Source of the DNA: Tilletiaria anomala UBC 951
Lineage: Eukaryota; Basidiomycota; Exobasidiomycetes; Georgefischeriales; Tilletiariaceae
Length of the DNA: 64,000 nucleotides
Direction: 5' to 3'
Assembly (NCBI RefSeq): GCF_000711695.1
Contig: NW_013547013.1
Location: forward strand, 186,001 to 250,000
Part shown: piece after piece, positions 35,511-47,903 of the stretch
Layout of the letters: every line of letters begins with the position of its first letter
How positions within the stretch are numbered: position 1 is the first letter of the stretch
The notes under the pieces: generated by a model
Told to the model about the DNA's origin: nothing
What the model saw: the letters and a program-made list of their open reading frames with translations, nothing else
Databases searched by the model: none
Position numbers and translations under genes: made by a program

Positions 35511-35792
35511 TTTTGCGCAAGCTTGCAAATGTATGGCCCGCACACTACGCAGAATGAATATGCCTGCCTAGAATAGTCAGTTACCAATTCCGTTGCACTC
35601 GTCTGTTTACATTGCTCGAAATGAACCACGGTGACGAGTATTCTGCCGCATCAATACCTCGGATGAATGGGCTCTGATTGAAAGTATGAATGCAAAGAAA
35701 ACAACATTTGAGGAGGTTACTAAAGAGTGCGGCGCTGGACTATATTGATTGCTATGCGTGCCTTGCGCCACACGTGGTACTTCAAGACCAAT

Positions 35793-36196
35793 TCAACGAG
35801 TCTTCCGGTGTGCCTTGCGTACAAGGTAGTCAGTTGCTTTACCATGAGCCCATTGCTTGCTCGCGCCATGGACTTGGTGGTGCATGTGAGGGAGGTTGCA
35901 AGGCAAGTACACATCATGGGCCTACAGCAGAGACATGCGTATCATCCCTTAGAGGCAGCTCGCGATTCCCCCAAAGCAAAATGCACGTTCATCGTACTCA
36001 CATATGTGGGGACGTAGTTGTGTCCCTTGACATCGGCTTTCAGATTTGAGAGCCGGAAATTGGGAGGCAGCGGACCAAGATCCACTTGGGTTGCACCACC
36101 TTCCATTGCTGTCCTCTCCTTCGGGATAATGACGCGTTGATTCAGAGTGTGGATGCACTTGACCATCTTGCGTTTGGCTGCCTTGGCTCTGATCAT
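35793..36196 (-). CDS. Small protein of unknown function (107 residues)
   Basis: I do not recognise this. An ATG at 36196-36194 opens a frame to 36002, followed by a clean donor (gtgagt), a short intron with acceptor ctgctgtag, and a second exon 35921-35793 ending in TGA, all in phase. The protein is basic (MIRAKAAKRKMVK, ending AHRKTR) and contains VDLGPLPPNFRLSNLK, which reads like real coding sequence. There may be further 5' exons, since the frame stays open upstream to near 36316 where an acceptor-like ttatgcag lies. No membrane segment is seen. It could still be a chance frame. Confidence 0.4.
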
Positions 36197-36793
36197 TGGA
36201 TGTTCTCTGCGAAGGGGATTCTGGTTGATTTCAGCCGCGAAGGAAGCTGCATAAATAAAATAAGCATTCTGATAGTTTCGCGAGGGTTCGATCCATCTGC
36301 CTTCACTCGATGCCAACGAGGCAAGAGCTGTGATATTCCGCTACTGAGGATGAGGTCAGCTGGGGATACGTCAGTCGAGTCATGCAATGACGGCTACCCG
36401 CTGGCCAGTAAAATTGATCAGCTGAGCTAGCCGCATTCGCGTTGCTGCTGCTGCTAGCAATCGAGCAGTATCCACGGAAGATCATAGGTCGGTCAAGTCA
36501 CGCAGCGCCGAAGGTTCAATGAAGGGTATCTGTAGAAAGGCTATGTATGGTATGCACGTAGTTATATGTACGTAATATTCTCAAGCACGTCTCAACAATG
36601 CGCTACATGGGACTCAGGAGGCACAACCGGCGACGCGACGCGTTGCATAAATAATAATTACAAGCTTTCGCGATCCTGCTTGGTGGTGTTGTTCTTTCTT
36701 CCTTTCCATCTCACGCTTCCCATCCCACCATCTTGCTTTCCTTGCGAGTTCAAGGGCAGATCCTTACATTGGCTACACACGGAAGGCTATAAT
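36197..36793. other. Intergenic, unknown gene to SPC19
   Basis: About 0.6 kb. A tRNA-like T-loop (ggttcgatcc near 36291) lacks pairing stems. The stretch just before SPC19 is CT-rich. Nothing else is supported. Confidence 0.35.
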
Positions 36794-37567
36794 ATGGCAC
36801 CGCGTGACTCGTATGTGGCGTATGGCCCGCGACCCACCTCATCATTCACGACGTCGGCTGGATACCATAATTACCTGAATGCCGGACAGCTGTCAAACAT
36901 CTCGCACTGCATCCAAGCGGTCTCGCTAGCATGTGCACATCTGGAAGATATGAATGCCTTCATGGGGCATATGATCGCGCCATACGAGCGCCTCTCAGTG
37001 GTTTTGTCCAACAAACGTCATTTTGACCTCGTCAGCGAGACAGAGATTACAAAAGCACGAGACCACCTCAGCAGTGAAATTGCACCGCAGCTGACCGAGC
37101 TTATGGACAAAGCCAAGGAGAGTTTAGAGAAGGAGGAGAGGCAGATGAAGGCGCTACGAAACAAGGTGTGTCTTGCTAAGTCACTTGCCCTGCGGAAGCG
37201 GCCGATCCGTGTCGCTGAAGCTGTCCATCCACATGCTCTCTGTGGCGCTCTACAGACGCTGCAACAACAGGCGCAGCTCGAAGAAATGGGCATCAAGCTC
37301 GAACCCCCCGCTCCTCCTGCAACCGCAGTGCCAGCAGAGGGCACGCCAGAAGCTGCTGCAGCTGTCAAGGCAGCGGAACGCGAGCTCCAGGCGCTCAAGA
37401 AGCAGGTTGCCAGCCTCAGAAGGAAAAGAGAGCTGTTGTCCAAGAGCGTTGAGAAGCTCGAAAGTGACGTAGACCGATCTGTGAGTTTGGAAGGCCCTGC
37501 GCAAGCAGCCTAGAAAGCGCATCATTCGCTAAATTTGTTGCGCCCTCAGGAAAAGCAATCGAGATAG
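36794..37567 (+). CDS. SPC19: DASH/Dam1 complex subunit Spc19
   Basis: Spc19 is a subunit of the fungal DASH/Dam1 ring that couples kinetochores to spindle microtubules. Exons 36794-37165, 37256-37480 and 37550-37567 fit in phase and give 204 residues. The Spc19 core is visible: LSNISHCIQAVSLACAHLEDM, APYERLSVVLSNKRHFDLVSE and the helix EIAPQLTELMDKAKESLEKEE, followed by a coiled coil (AERELQALKKQVASLRRKRE). The last tiny exon is supported by gtgagt/ccctcag; if that intron is retained the protein ends slightly later at 37513. The 90-nt first intron is a multiple of three without a stop. Confidence 0.88.
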
Positions 37568-40500
37568 GGCAGCCTATGTCTCTTGCTTCCTTGCACCTAT
37601 TTTTCTCATGTTGTATCATATTCTCGTCGCAAGTGCAACACTCAACAACTCGAAAGGTCCTATTCGAAACTGGAGACTGATATGACTCGATCAACAGCAA
37701 CTTGAACGCATCGCCTTCTCGGACGTCTTGGTTGATCGACTGTGTCATCAAAGAAACGAAAGACGTGAGTATGGATGAACCATCATTTTTGCGGACTGCA
37801 GGATGTATATCTCTCGCGGGTCTGGCAACGGACCCAAAGTTTGAGATTTTTGGCCGGTAGGGCCACCCTCTGTGTGTCGCAAGTACTTGGCAACCTGATA
37901 AACCTACAGTGAAACGGTATTGTGTTGGGCGTGGCCCTCTCTCCCTGCGGGATTTTGATGCATCATATCCGGAATGGAGCCCAACAAAGGCTTCGTACAT
38001 ACACATTTTCACTTTCAATCACGATTCATTTCCATCGTCATACGCGATGTTGGACCTGTAACTGGCTGTTGGCCACACCGGCCGACTTTATCGGGCTTCG
38101 CTGGGCCGCACAGCATGCTAGTACTGCGGCACATGTCTCTGAATACCTCTTGAAAGCTGACGGGCAAACTTGAGCTGGGAAGCAAATCAGACGGCTGTTG
38201 TTGTGCTTGCAGAGGCGACGTGGGCAAGCGGTATTTTATGTTCGCTTGTTTTGAACCGTACTTTCATCATCTTTGGGCCGGCTTTGATGGAGCGATGTCC
38301 TTCGTTTCGTTTCACAGGCAAGAATGGAAAGACCTGCCTTCTCGAAAGCTAGCATGGAAAGCCAGATTAACTCATCCATGCTCTTTACAGATTGGCGAAG
38401 GGCCACCCCGTTGCAGCGGATCGAGCATTGACTTTGCACACGCAAATATACTCCCATCCACTTCTTCTGGTGAGTGCCATCTCGCCGCTGATTGCTTTCA
38501 AGTATATTTTCGATCACTTTACAGATCCCTTCTCACTAATATCCGCCGATAATCCGCCGATCCGGCGATTTGGTACCCCCGCTCGAAGATGTGACGGTTC
38601 CATGAGCCCGCGTTGAGCTTTGCGGTTGCCACAGATGAAGCTCCTCCTACCGCCGGGGATGATATTCTTTTTATTGTCCCACATGGAGCAGCGGAGTGCC
38701 TATACAATCTTATGTTCACACGGAATCGCCAGTCCCGCACCAGGATGTATCTGCCAGCAAATCCAGTCCACTCATTTCAAAACTCCACGGTTTCTTTCAA
38801 ACTGGTGAAAGCCATTCTAGAATGCACGAGCTTTCACGTCACCGGTAGACTTTGTGATGGATACCCGAGCATCCTGTTCACTCTTTAGAGTACTGCGGTA
38901 TCGTGGCATTATGACTGTGGAAGAGATCAGAGGGATCTCTGCGTCAATGTTTCAGCCCCAGTTCCACATTCGAAAGCATTGACTTTCCATCTACATCAAG
39001 TCTGCCTTTTCCATCTGCTCGGCACAGTCAGACACAGTCATATTCAGCCATCAGTCTGAATGCCACAGCTTTCACCGTTTCCAATCGCAGATTCTTTCCG
39101 GCCTCCACAGCTCGAGTTTTCATAAGTTGGTCAAGACAGGCGCAATCGCGCACTTTGATGGAAACAGGGGCTGCCTGTTCGCTAGTAACGGAAATTCCAT
39201 CGGGCTCTGCAGACTGTGCACGATGCCATCCGCGCTGTAATGGATCATCTTCCAGCTCATTCTTTACGGACTGCAGGGATATTTCCGTAGAAAGCCAACT
39301 AAAGGCCCTTTGCAAACACTGCACTTGCTTATGCAAAAAAATGGTATCAGATGCAAAAACTCAATGTGATAGGTCAAATGAACAGATTTAAACGCTTGTT
39401 GTTGTTGCTCCTTGCGTTTCATTGCAAGCTCTCTAGGTCTCATGCAGTAGGTGTTTGCACTTCATGGCATGATTGCTTTCGCCAGATACTTTGAAAAAGG
39501 CTGCGACGGCTCTTCGCATTCTGCACCCACTCGAAATCGCTTCTCCACCTTCCTTCTGAAAAAGAATGGAAGCCTTTGTCCGTCGCGCCTCGCAACTTTT
39601 GTAATGAATCGAGATGCCGTTTGAAGATCACGCTGCCCTTTAGAAGTCACGGATTCCCAACATATGAGAAGTGTGTAACAGCTACTGTGATGAGAGAAAT
39701 ATATTGCGTGTCGACGGAACGTCGGCGATTGTAACGCCCTTGTCTTAAACAAGTTGGTACGTCTCAGTTTAGCCGGACTCCCCGGCTAGCGGCGCCAGAA
39801 GCGAGGTTAACCAGGCACCAAGCAACACGCCGCATGCAGTTGCAACAGTGTTGTGGCACGGTCCGCCTGCGTGTATATATGTACTGTGCCAGATTGCGCC
39901 GTCGGCGACAAGAATTCATGAGCATTATTCCGGAAACTCAGCAACCAATGAACATCGCTCGATTGTGCACGTGTGTTGACCCAATACTATCTTTCGAGTC
40001 AGGCTGCGGTCTGCTTCGGTACACTGAGTGTAGCAATAATATCGCCACTGGCAGTGCTCTAGCCGGTTAGCCTGTGGGGGCCTGGGCTCGAACAGTCTGA
40101 CTAGGTCTGATATTGGGGTCTAGCCAGCCCTTTGGTAGACTCAGGGTATTTTCATATTTCATATTTTATGGATGTGCATACAAGGCTCGATGCTACCTGG
40201 TGTCCTAGCGTCCAGCGTCCGCACATACAAATGACAAAATCAATATGCACCCGATTTGCGATTCTGCCTACTCTTTTTTCTCTTTATCTGCATTTTAGGC
40301 TACAATTTGCGTAGATTTTCGTAAATGCATGTACATGCATATTTTTAGAGAGAATTGGTGTAAATGTTGTTTTGGACTTCTGATTTGTCAGGTTAATGTT
40401 GATCAGAGATGATCGTGGTCGCTCCTCGTCTTGTTGCATTTTGGAGAATGAGAAAGACGAGAGGCAGTGACAGTGACGGCCCGACACGCTTACGAGCACC

Positions 40501-41862
40501 CACAGAGTTGATTCAACTGTCGAAATACTGTCGAGCTCTAGAAGCTTTCGGGATCTATTATCAAAGAGAGATGAATGGGTGACTGAGTGCGAGCAGACGA
40601 TCAGGTCATGACGCGATATGTACATAGACAAGCCAAACGTGTCAACGCGTGACCCACCAAGCGGCAAGCACGTGAAGACCTGTCAATGTCGAAGTGTCAT
40701 CATGTCAAGACCTGCCATCCAGCCAACAGCCAAGTACCAGGATAGACCAAAACCAGCCGCATATTTTATTGCCAGCGCCCAGCGCAGTGCGAACGCCCAA
40801 AGCTCGGCATCCAGTGTGTTTGTATGCACCAGCCCATCTCCTGCCTCTATCCAGGTCTAACCTAGTCCAACAACAGTTTACAAAACACCACACCCGCAAT
40901 GAGCAATGCGCAGATCGTACCAAAACAGGTCAAAGGGTAAAGGGACATAGTGCATACATAAAATTTGTGACGGAGGCGGGGTCGGTCAGGGCTAGTCCGA
41001 ACGAAGACCAAAGGGAGCCCGTGCACTGCAGGATTGGGTCTGGCGAATGGGCTAGGGTTTGGACCTGGACTGGTATATACGCACTGGATCTGCTAGGAAT
41101 CTGGAACAAGATCCCATTCCTACTCTCAAGTCGGTCCGTAATATGTATAAAAGCTTAGTGGCAGTTTTGAGAGCGGCGGTGCAATTTGTACTGGTTGCGT
41201 TTGGACAAGGCCAGGTGAGTGGCTTGGGCGATATGCAGCTGGAGCAGTGCTGGTTAGTTGGAGCTTGTACGTCTGACGTTGTACGTATGAGCCAAACTTG
41301 AAATGTATGTATTCGGGTAGTATGCGATTTTTTTAATAGAAATAGCCAGAGTGGCCTTACAAAATTCAGGGCATGGCTCATGTTCTCAAACTTAAATAAG
41401 CTAGCTACATCGGTGCAACCTGGGTTCTAGTCTGTCGGTAGTCGACGCATTTAAGCTGTGAAGTGTGAACGACTGAAAGGCCGAAGGCTCGCTTCAATTT
41501 AGAAATTTCGGGTCACGTACGGTTTTGCAGAACAAAATCTTAGCCCCGGAAAGCCATCAGCCCGCTGCTCCTCCTGCCTGCACTTCTGTTGCAAGATGAC
41601 TTCGGCTAGATCCAGTGGATCCATTGTTGGAGTGTGAAAAGCAGCTGAAGCCCCCCGGGCCGACGATGCCTCCTCCATTGTTGCCCGGCATGCCTCAAAG
41701 CTGTCAATAAGCTTCTCTATTTCTCTTTCTCCTTGCCATCTCCCTTTCTTGCGTCGACTTTCCTCAAAGGTATCCGGCTCTCAGAATTCAGGCTGCCTGT
41801 TGCTACCGGCCACACATATTCGCTTGCGCTTCGAAAGGACGCGGACGAGCTGACCACCCAAG
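37568..41862. other. 4.3 kb gene-poor region
   Basis: Only short frames lie here, several up to about 150-200 codons, but they overlap one another, mostly lack ATG starts and resemble no family I know. I see no tRNA, transposon end or satellite. It is the longest unexplained gap in the window; a long non-coding RNA, an unrecognised spliced gene or an eroded element cannot be excluded. Confidence 0.4.
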
Positions 41863-44388
41863 ATGCCGTTCGGCTCAGACATGGACGCCTGGGATGGCAT
41901 TTACTACATGTCCGCCTCAGAAGAATCAGGCGCACAAACTACGGGTTCTGCTCGGCCTTCCTCGGAACTCGACCATGGTGGCAACGCTCATCCACGAGCC
42001 AGCTTCTTTGGGGGCTTCATCGGTTCGTCTCGTGCCGTTCGAGGCAGCAGCGAGCTGCAAAGTGCCATAGCGCCGGCTCTCGAACGCTCATCCGGGCACA
42101 GCAGCAGGCGCTCAGAATTGGACGACGTCGACTACGATATGCAAAAAGAGGACTTCATTCCGTTCTCATCAGAGCTGGGTCCACGCCAGGAAGACATGGA
42201 TTCTGCATTGCAAAGGCCTTTTTCTACAACTTTAAAGGACGCTAAAATGTCGGCAGGCCCTGCAGCTGCGACTTCATATCTCAATGGCGGCCTAGAAACA
42301 GCGGCTGGATTGCATGCATCGTACAGCCTACCCCTCGAGACCACATCGACCGTCGCAGCGGAACGGCAACAACGGGACCCGCGCAGAGCCAAGAGTAACT
42401 TGAAGAGTCCGCTTGCACTGGTGGAGCGACGACGAGCGACAACTTGGCTTGGGCTCACCTTTGGTGAAATCAAGCTGCTTGCGTTGGCGGGTGCCGGCTT
42501 CATGATGGACTCCTACGACCTCTTCATCATCAACTTGATCTATCCAATCCTCCTGCGCGTATATTATCCGGCGGAGCAGACTCAGCTGGACTGGGGCTTA
42601 TCCGGGGGTGTGCTCAAGGCCAGCGCCAACATGGGAAATGTCATCGGCCAGCTGCTTTTTGGTTTCTTGGGTGACTTTTGGGGACGAAGCGTCTTGTACG
42701 GCAAGGAGCTAGCTCTTGTGATCTTTGCCATCATTTTGGTGGGTCTGTTCTAACCCTACAGCCCATACTTTCGACTGCTGCTGAAAATCATGGCCCTCAC
42801 AGATGATTTCCGCACCGGACCAACTCGGTGGCCTTGGCGTCACCATCTGGATCTGTGTCTTCCGTGCGCTGATGGGGATCGGCATTGGTGGCGACTATGC
42901 ACTCAGCGGCTGCATCGTTGCAGACAGAGCGAGCCTCAAGACGCGTGGCGTTCTTCTCGCCATCATCTTCTCGAACCAAGGCTGGGGTACATTGGCAGGT
43001 TCGCTGATGTCCATCATTGTCATTTCCGCTTACAAGCCATCCGTGATTGCGGGTGATGTCCAGAATCTTGGAGGCGCGTGGCGCATCTTGCAAGGCGCTG
43101 TCCTCGTCCCATCTTTTATCGTTCTTTACTTCCGTCTGACGCTGGTCGAGTGAGTCAAAGCGAATGGGCCGTTGAACACGTCCTATCTTGGTATCTGACA
43201 CTCTCGCACACTCTTCCATGCAGATCGTCGAGATTCGTGCAGGCTCGGTACCTTCAGGACCATCCAGACTACGTCAGTAAAGCTTCAGCAGCTGGTCTAG
43301 TCATTGTGAAGGATGTTAAGGACGAGGAAATCGCCATGGTGGACATGCCCCCCGATAGTCCCATGCGCTTCAAACAATCTTTCTCGCCTTCCAGCCGTGC
43401 CGACGGGCCTGCCCAAATCTTTTCCAGCACCTCACCTGGCTTCGACGCCCTCAGCCACGACAGAGCTCACACATTGCATAAACTTGATATGCATGGCCAG
43501 CAGAAGCGCGGACCATCTGCGCAAGAGGTGCGTGAGGCGCTTCGCAACGCCATGGCCAACGCCAAAGGATGGCATTTCAAGAGCGTCGGTTTGCCGCACA
43601 ATGAGTTCTGGAAGTACTTCAAGGAGTGGACACATTTCCGTCGTCTGTTAGGCACAACCCTGTGTTGGTTCTTGGTGGACATTACCTTCTACGGAATCAA
43701 CCTCAACCAGACAAGTTTGTTGGCGGCTCTCCACTACACACAGGTGAGCCGGCTGTCATCTCCTGCTGGCGCAGCAGCATGCCCTTCAAGCTGTGAATTG
43801 CCATTCGGTAGAGCTGACCATTCATCCCCGGTTATCCGCACAAAGGGAGATATTTGGACTCAACTCATGAAGACGGCCACCGGAAATCTCATTGTCGTCC
43901 TAGCTGGCTTCCTTCCTGGCTACTTTATCACCATCGCTCTGATCGAAACTCGACTAGGTCGCAAGAAGATCCAGATGCTCGGTTTCTTTGTGAATGCCGT
44001 CATGTTCCTCATCCTCGCCTTGATCTACCCCAGGCTCGAAACGCAGCCGGTTGCTTTCTTCATCTGCTTCGTCATCCTCCAACTCTCCTTCAACTTTGGT
44101 GCGAATGCAACCACGTTCATCATCCCTGCCGAGCAGTTCCCAACCAAAGTTCGCGCTACGGCGCTCGGCGTCTCTGCAGCCTGCGGTAAGCTTGGCAGCA
44201 TCATTTCCGCGCTCGGTTTCAGCACACTCGCGTCTTCGAACTCGATTGGTCCCACTGGCGTCTTCTGGATCTTTCTTGGCGTGTCCATCGCAGGGCTCAT
44301 TGCTACTGTCTTGCTCATCGAAGAGACGAGAGGCTTTGACCCAGACGCGTTGGATCGCGAAGAAATGGTGCAGCGGCGGTTACGTTAG
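41863..44388 (+). CDS. PHO84: PHO84-like phosphate:H+ symporter (MFS, PHS family)
   Basis: Predicted plasma-membrane inorganic phosphate transporter. Exons 41863-42738, 42803-43149, 43224-43743 and 43846-44388 fit in phase, giving 761 residues. PHS features are the first helix with MMDSYDLFIINLIYPILL, FLGDFWGRSVLYGKEL (motif A), MGIGIGGDYALS, the helix with LLAIIFSNQGWGTLAGS, a long cytoplasmic loop between helices 6 and 7, GINLNQTSLL, and FIIPAEQFPTKVRATALG near the end. Yeast Pho84 is about 587 residues; the excess is a hydrophilic Ser-rich N-terminal tail of about 200 residues and a longer central loop. Glycerophosphoinositol permeases (Git1) are close relatives, so the substrate is inferred. 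Confidence 0.85.
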
Positions 44389-44750
44389 ATAGAGTTTCGA
44401 TTTTGCGCAGAACAACTCCGTGATGATACCTCATTTAGTTTCGGATGTGAACTATGTTATCTTTTCCTTGCTTTGATTCGACATACAAGATACACTGCTG
44501 GTTACTTTGCATATATCCTCACCGCACTCGATTGTCGCAAGGCCCAACCCCCCGGCCTTATCGATCATCACCGATGAAAGCGCCCTGCAGTCCCCTGCTC
44601 ACGTTTGAAACGTGTGCGTCTGTAATACCAATACGGACAGTTGCTCAATTTGATGCTGGAATACTACAATGATGGACAGAAATTGTCCGAAGTACAACAC
44701 TTCATATTCAAAATGTACCGCTCGCTGCGCTACTACCCGCTCTATTCCTC
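44389..44750. other. Convergent 3' intergenic region
   Basis: 362 bases between the stop codons of the phosphate transporter and SSH4. No gene is seen; it probably holds the two terminators. Confidence 0.4.
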
Positions 44751-47700
44751 TCAATTACCCTGGTTTGCACCAGCTCCACCAAGGATGGAGGATACCCATG
44801 CAAGCGCTGCGCTGCCCGCCGATGACGAGCGGCTGTTGCACTGCGTGTTGGCGTGGGTCCTCGCTTCCAAGTCCACGTCGTTCGCATGGCCGTTGCCATT
44901 GGCGTTAGCTATGCCGGCGTTGGCGCTGGTCAAGCTCTCGTACCGTCCCGGCGTGTCGGCCTCTGCAGAACTTGCTGCTGCTGCTGCTGTTGGAGCAGGG
45001 CCGCGACTGTTGTGGAAGTAATCGCGGCGCTGCTCGCCACCGCCACCGCGGTTAGCGCCAGGAACTTCTGAGCCGGGCGACGCCAAGTCCGGCGTGTCGG
45101 TCGACAAGGGTGTGAGCAGACCACGCTCAGAAAGCAGATTGACGAGCGAGTTGGCGAACAACTGAGTGCGGCCTGGTACATGACTGGTATTTGGATGCGT
45201 CGCATCGTCTTCCGTGCTGCTAGAGGCTGAATGCACAGAATGAATCGAGCCGATCGACGCGTGTCGACTTGGGCCTTGACCCTGTCCGCCCGCGTGCCTC
45301 GTCGCTGGCTGCGACGAGGAATCGCCCCGCCCAAAGCCGGGGAGCATTGCGAGCCAGCTGGTGCGCCGTGAACCAGCAACTGATGTGCCTGGGGGTGGTA
45401 GCTCATCATCGAGGCTGTACGGCGGTGGGCTGCTGAGACGATTGAGCGCGACTTGCAAGTACCCAGGTTGGGCATGTGCTCGTCCACCGCGTCCACGGGA
45501 AGGAGCAGTTGGCGCATGATAGAGGGAATGCATACTGATATCAAGCCCGTTAGGTGTAGGTGGGTTCGGAGGCGCATCGTCCTCTGAACCCCCAGATGTG
45601 GCGCGCTGTCGTACTGCAGCCGAGGCAGACAAAGAAGACGAAGACAGATCCTCCCCGACGACGAATGGAGCATTCACCTCGGAGCCCGTGCGGCTCTCCT
45701 GCTGGTGGTGTCCTTGAGCACGCCTTCGGGCTGAAACCGAAAGTCTGGATGCACGCGCACGCGGACTCTCGTTAGGAGAGACGGTGTCAGACAGCGGGGG
45801 CGGCGGCGTCTCCTCGCCGCTTCTTGCGCTCCTGTAGGCCTGATGAGCCGCAAGGTGCTGCTGATGCTGATGCTGATGCTGATGCTGGGGGTGCTGAATG
45901 CCGGAGGTGCTCTGCAGCAGCAGCTGCTGCTGACCACTCTCGATCAGGATGCTCCCTCCTTCGTGGCCATACGCCGGCGGCGGCGCGAGTGTGCCGGCCA
46001 TGGGCGCAAGCCCCCATTTCTTGACATTGGCCTCGATGAAGACAAAGCCGGCCTGACCAAAATTGACGTGGATCTCCGCTTGGCCGTCCGCGCCGACGGT
46101 GGGGAAGAAGTTGTGCCTGTTGAGCCCGACAAATGCATCCTCAAGCTTCTTGCCGTTGCGCGTGAAAAAGACAGTCCCGCTGCGCGGGCGATAGCCGACG
46201 CCGATTACATCGCCTTGCACATACGCTGGGCCATATGACTGCGCAGCCCACGGATGATTGTGGCACTTTGACCCGTCAGCTGAGTAGAAGCCGATTGAGT
46301 ATTTATGGAAGCCTGTAAGGGGGAAGGTGGGAAACAAAATTCTTCAGCACCCGATGGTGACTGCAATGCTCCTTCCCCAGAGCGCAAACATACCGGGAAA
46401 GCGGAAGCTCGGATACGGCTTGGTTGTCAAGCCGATGGCCACATTTGTGGTGTCGGGTTTGTTGAACATCTTGACCTCCCAGTAGTATACTTCGTTTAGC
46501 TTCGGGACCGGGAGGTTACTTTGCACACAGACGCCACCGCCCTCCTGGGGCGCCATGCCTGCGCCATCAGCGAGGAAGGTGATCTCAGTCCTGGCTTCGA
46601 CAAAGACGCTCGGGTTGGACTCGTAGTCCGGATCGAAGCTCCATGCGCTGACGCCCTTTTCCTGGATGCTGAGGAACTGCGACAGCGTGATGTCAGTCGA
46701 GACACTCGCTGGCGGGTTGGCCAGGAACCAGTCGCTGGCGCGCCGATAGCCTTGGCGCACCGCCTCATCCATCAGACCCTGCAGGAACATTTCCTCCCGC
46801 TCCACAGCGACAGACGCTCTGACGTCTTCTTCGTCGCATGTAATATCCACGGGCCCGTCCTGCTCACTCAGAGAAATGCGCGACTGCCGCCGCAAGACGA
46901 GGACGAGGATGGAGGAAAGGAGCAAAATGAAGATCAGGGTTGACAGCAGGATGAGGAGCGGCAAGACCAGCGAGAGTGCGTCGCCGTCTTCGACTGGATA
47001 ACCCGGGTTCATGGTGGGGTCGTCCGGCGGTCCGCCAGGACTATCATCGCCGCCGCTACCTGGTGAAGGTGGAAAAATCGGCTGCTGGCCTCCGGAATTG
47101 TTATCATCACTCATGAAGAAAGCCCAGCCGTTCTTGGCGACGCTGAAGCGTGGCGGCTTCCGTAGTGGCTGGGGGCTCAGCGCAAGCTGGGCCCGCCCGC
47201 GCTCGTCCCCTTCCTCGTCAGATGTCGAAGTGAGGATCAGATCGTACATCCAATCCGTTGAAGATCCCTCGTCGTTGTGGTGCAGCCGAGACGTCCGCGT
47301 CTCAGCACTACCAAGGTTACCAAGAGCAGGGATGTCACCTTGCAGCCGCGGCTGTTTCCGCCCGTTGCCACTTGCCCGCTCACTGGCAATCGTCTTGCCG
47401 CTGGCCTTTGAACGCCACCGTATGCGCGATGGTTTTCCTGTCCCTCCGACGCATTGTGAAAGTGGAACGCCGGGTGCATTGGCATCGCTGGCGCGGATCA
47501 CGTCCAGTTGTTCGGGAAAGATGCTGGTGCAGGCATCGCGCGAGGTAAGCGCGGAAGCGGACTGCTTTCTTTGAGGCTGAAACTGCTCGAATAGAGCTTG
47601 GCGCCCTTGATTCTCGTGCCCATCGACCAGCTGCTGGTGCAATGCGTCGAAGTAGGCCTGCTCTTTCGCCTCTATCCGCAGGCCGGATGTGCTGGTGTGT

Positions 47701-47903
47701 GGCCGCAAGTGCAGCTCCGCTGCTCCTGATTGATGTCGGCTGGAAGAACAAGCGACGGACCTGGAGTCGGAGCTGGACCCAGCGCTGCCTTTTGTCTTGA
47801 AATGCTCCACCGACGCATCGCTGGACAAAGGCGCGCGGAAGAGACGCCCGCCGCGACGGCAGCTGTCGGCAACTAGGGCGTCACCCGCATTGCTGTCGCG
47901 CAT
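44751..47903 (-). CDS. SSH4: SSH4/EAR1-like SPRY-domain adaptor of the Rsp5 ubiquitin ligase
   Basis: Ssh4 and Ear1 are single-pass endosome/vacuole membrane proteins that recruit Rsp5 through PPxY motifs to ubiquitinate cargo. Exons 47903-46394 and 46312-44751 give 1,023 residues. A transmembrane helix at about 310-335 (LSLVLPLLILLSTLIF) is followed by a SPRY domain with YYWEVKMFNKPDTTN, GLTTKPYPSFRFPG, YSIGFYSADGSK, YGPAYVQGDVIGVGYR and VFFTRNGKKL. The C-terminal tail carries a PPPAY motif and PPPYSLDDE, plus a His/Gln repeat. Ssh4 proteins usually begin just before the helix; here about 260 extra residues precede an internal ATG at 47114, so either could be the start. The gene is intact. 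Confidence 0.85.
45858..45887. repeat. ctgatg hexanucleotide microsatellite, about five copies
   Basis: Four exact ctgatg units plus ctg lie inside SSH4. On the coding strand they encode alternating His and Gln in the cytosolic tail. Confidence 0.9.

Noticed and set aside
36280-36310. tRNA-like T-arm (ggttcgatcc)
   Set aside because: The flanking bases do not form a five-pair stem and no D-arm, anticodon arm or acceptor stem can be built around it.
37416-38018. 200-codon minus-strand frame
   Set aside because: It overlaps the 3' end of SPC19, resembles no family and has composition like intergenic sequence.
39028-39336. 102-codon minus-strand frame in the gene desert
   Set aside because: No ATG start and no recognisable domain, although the composition is not unlike protein.
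40694-41158. 154-codon plus-strand frame in the gene desert
   Set aside because: No family resemblance, no splice partners and several overlapping frames of similar length.
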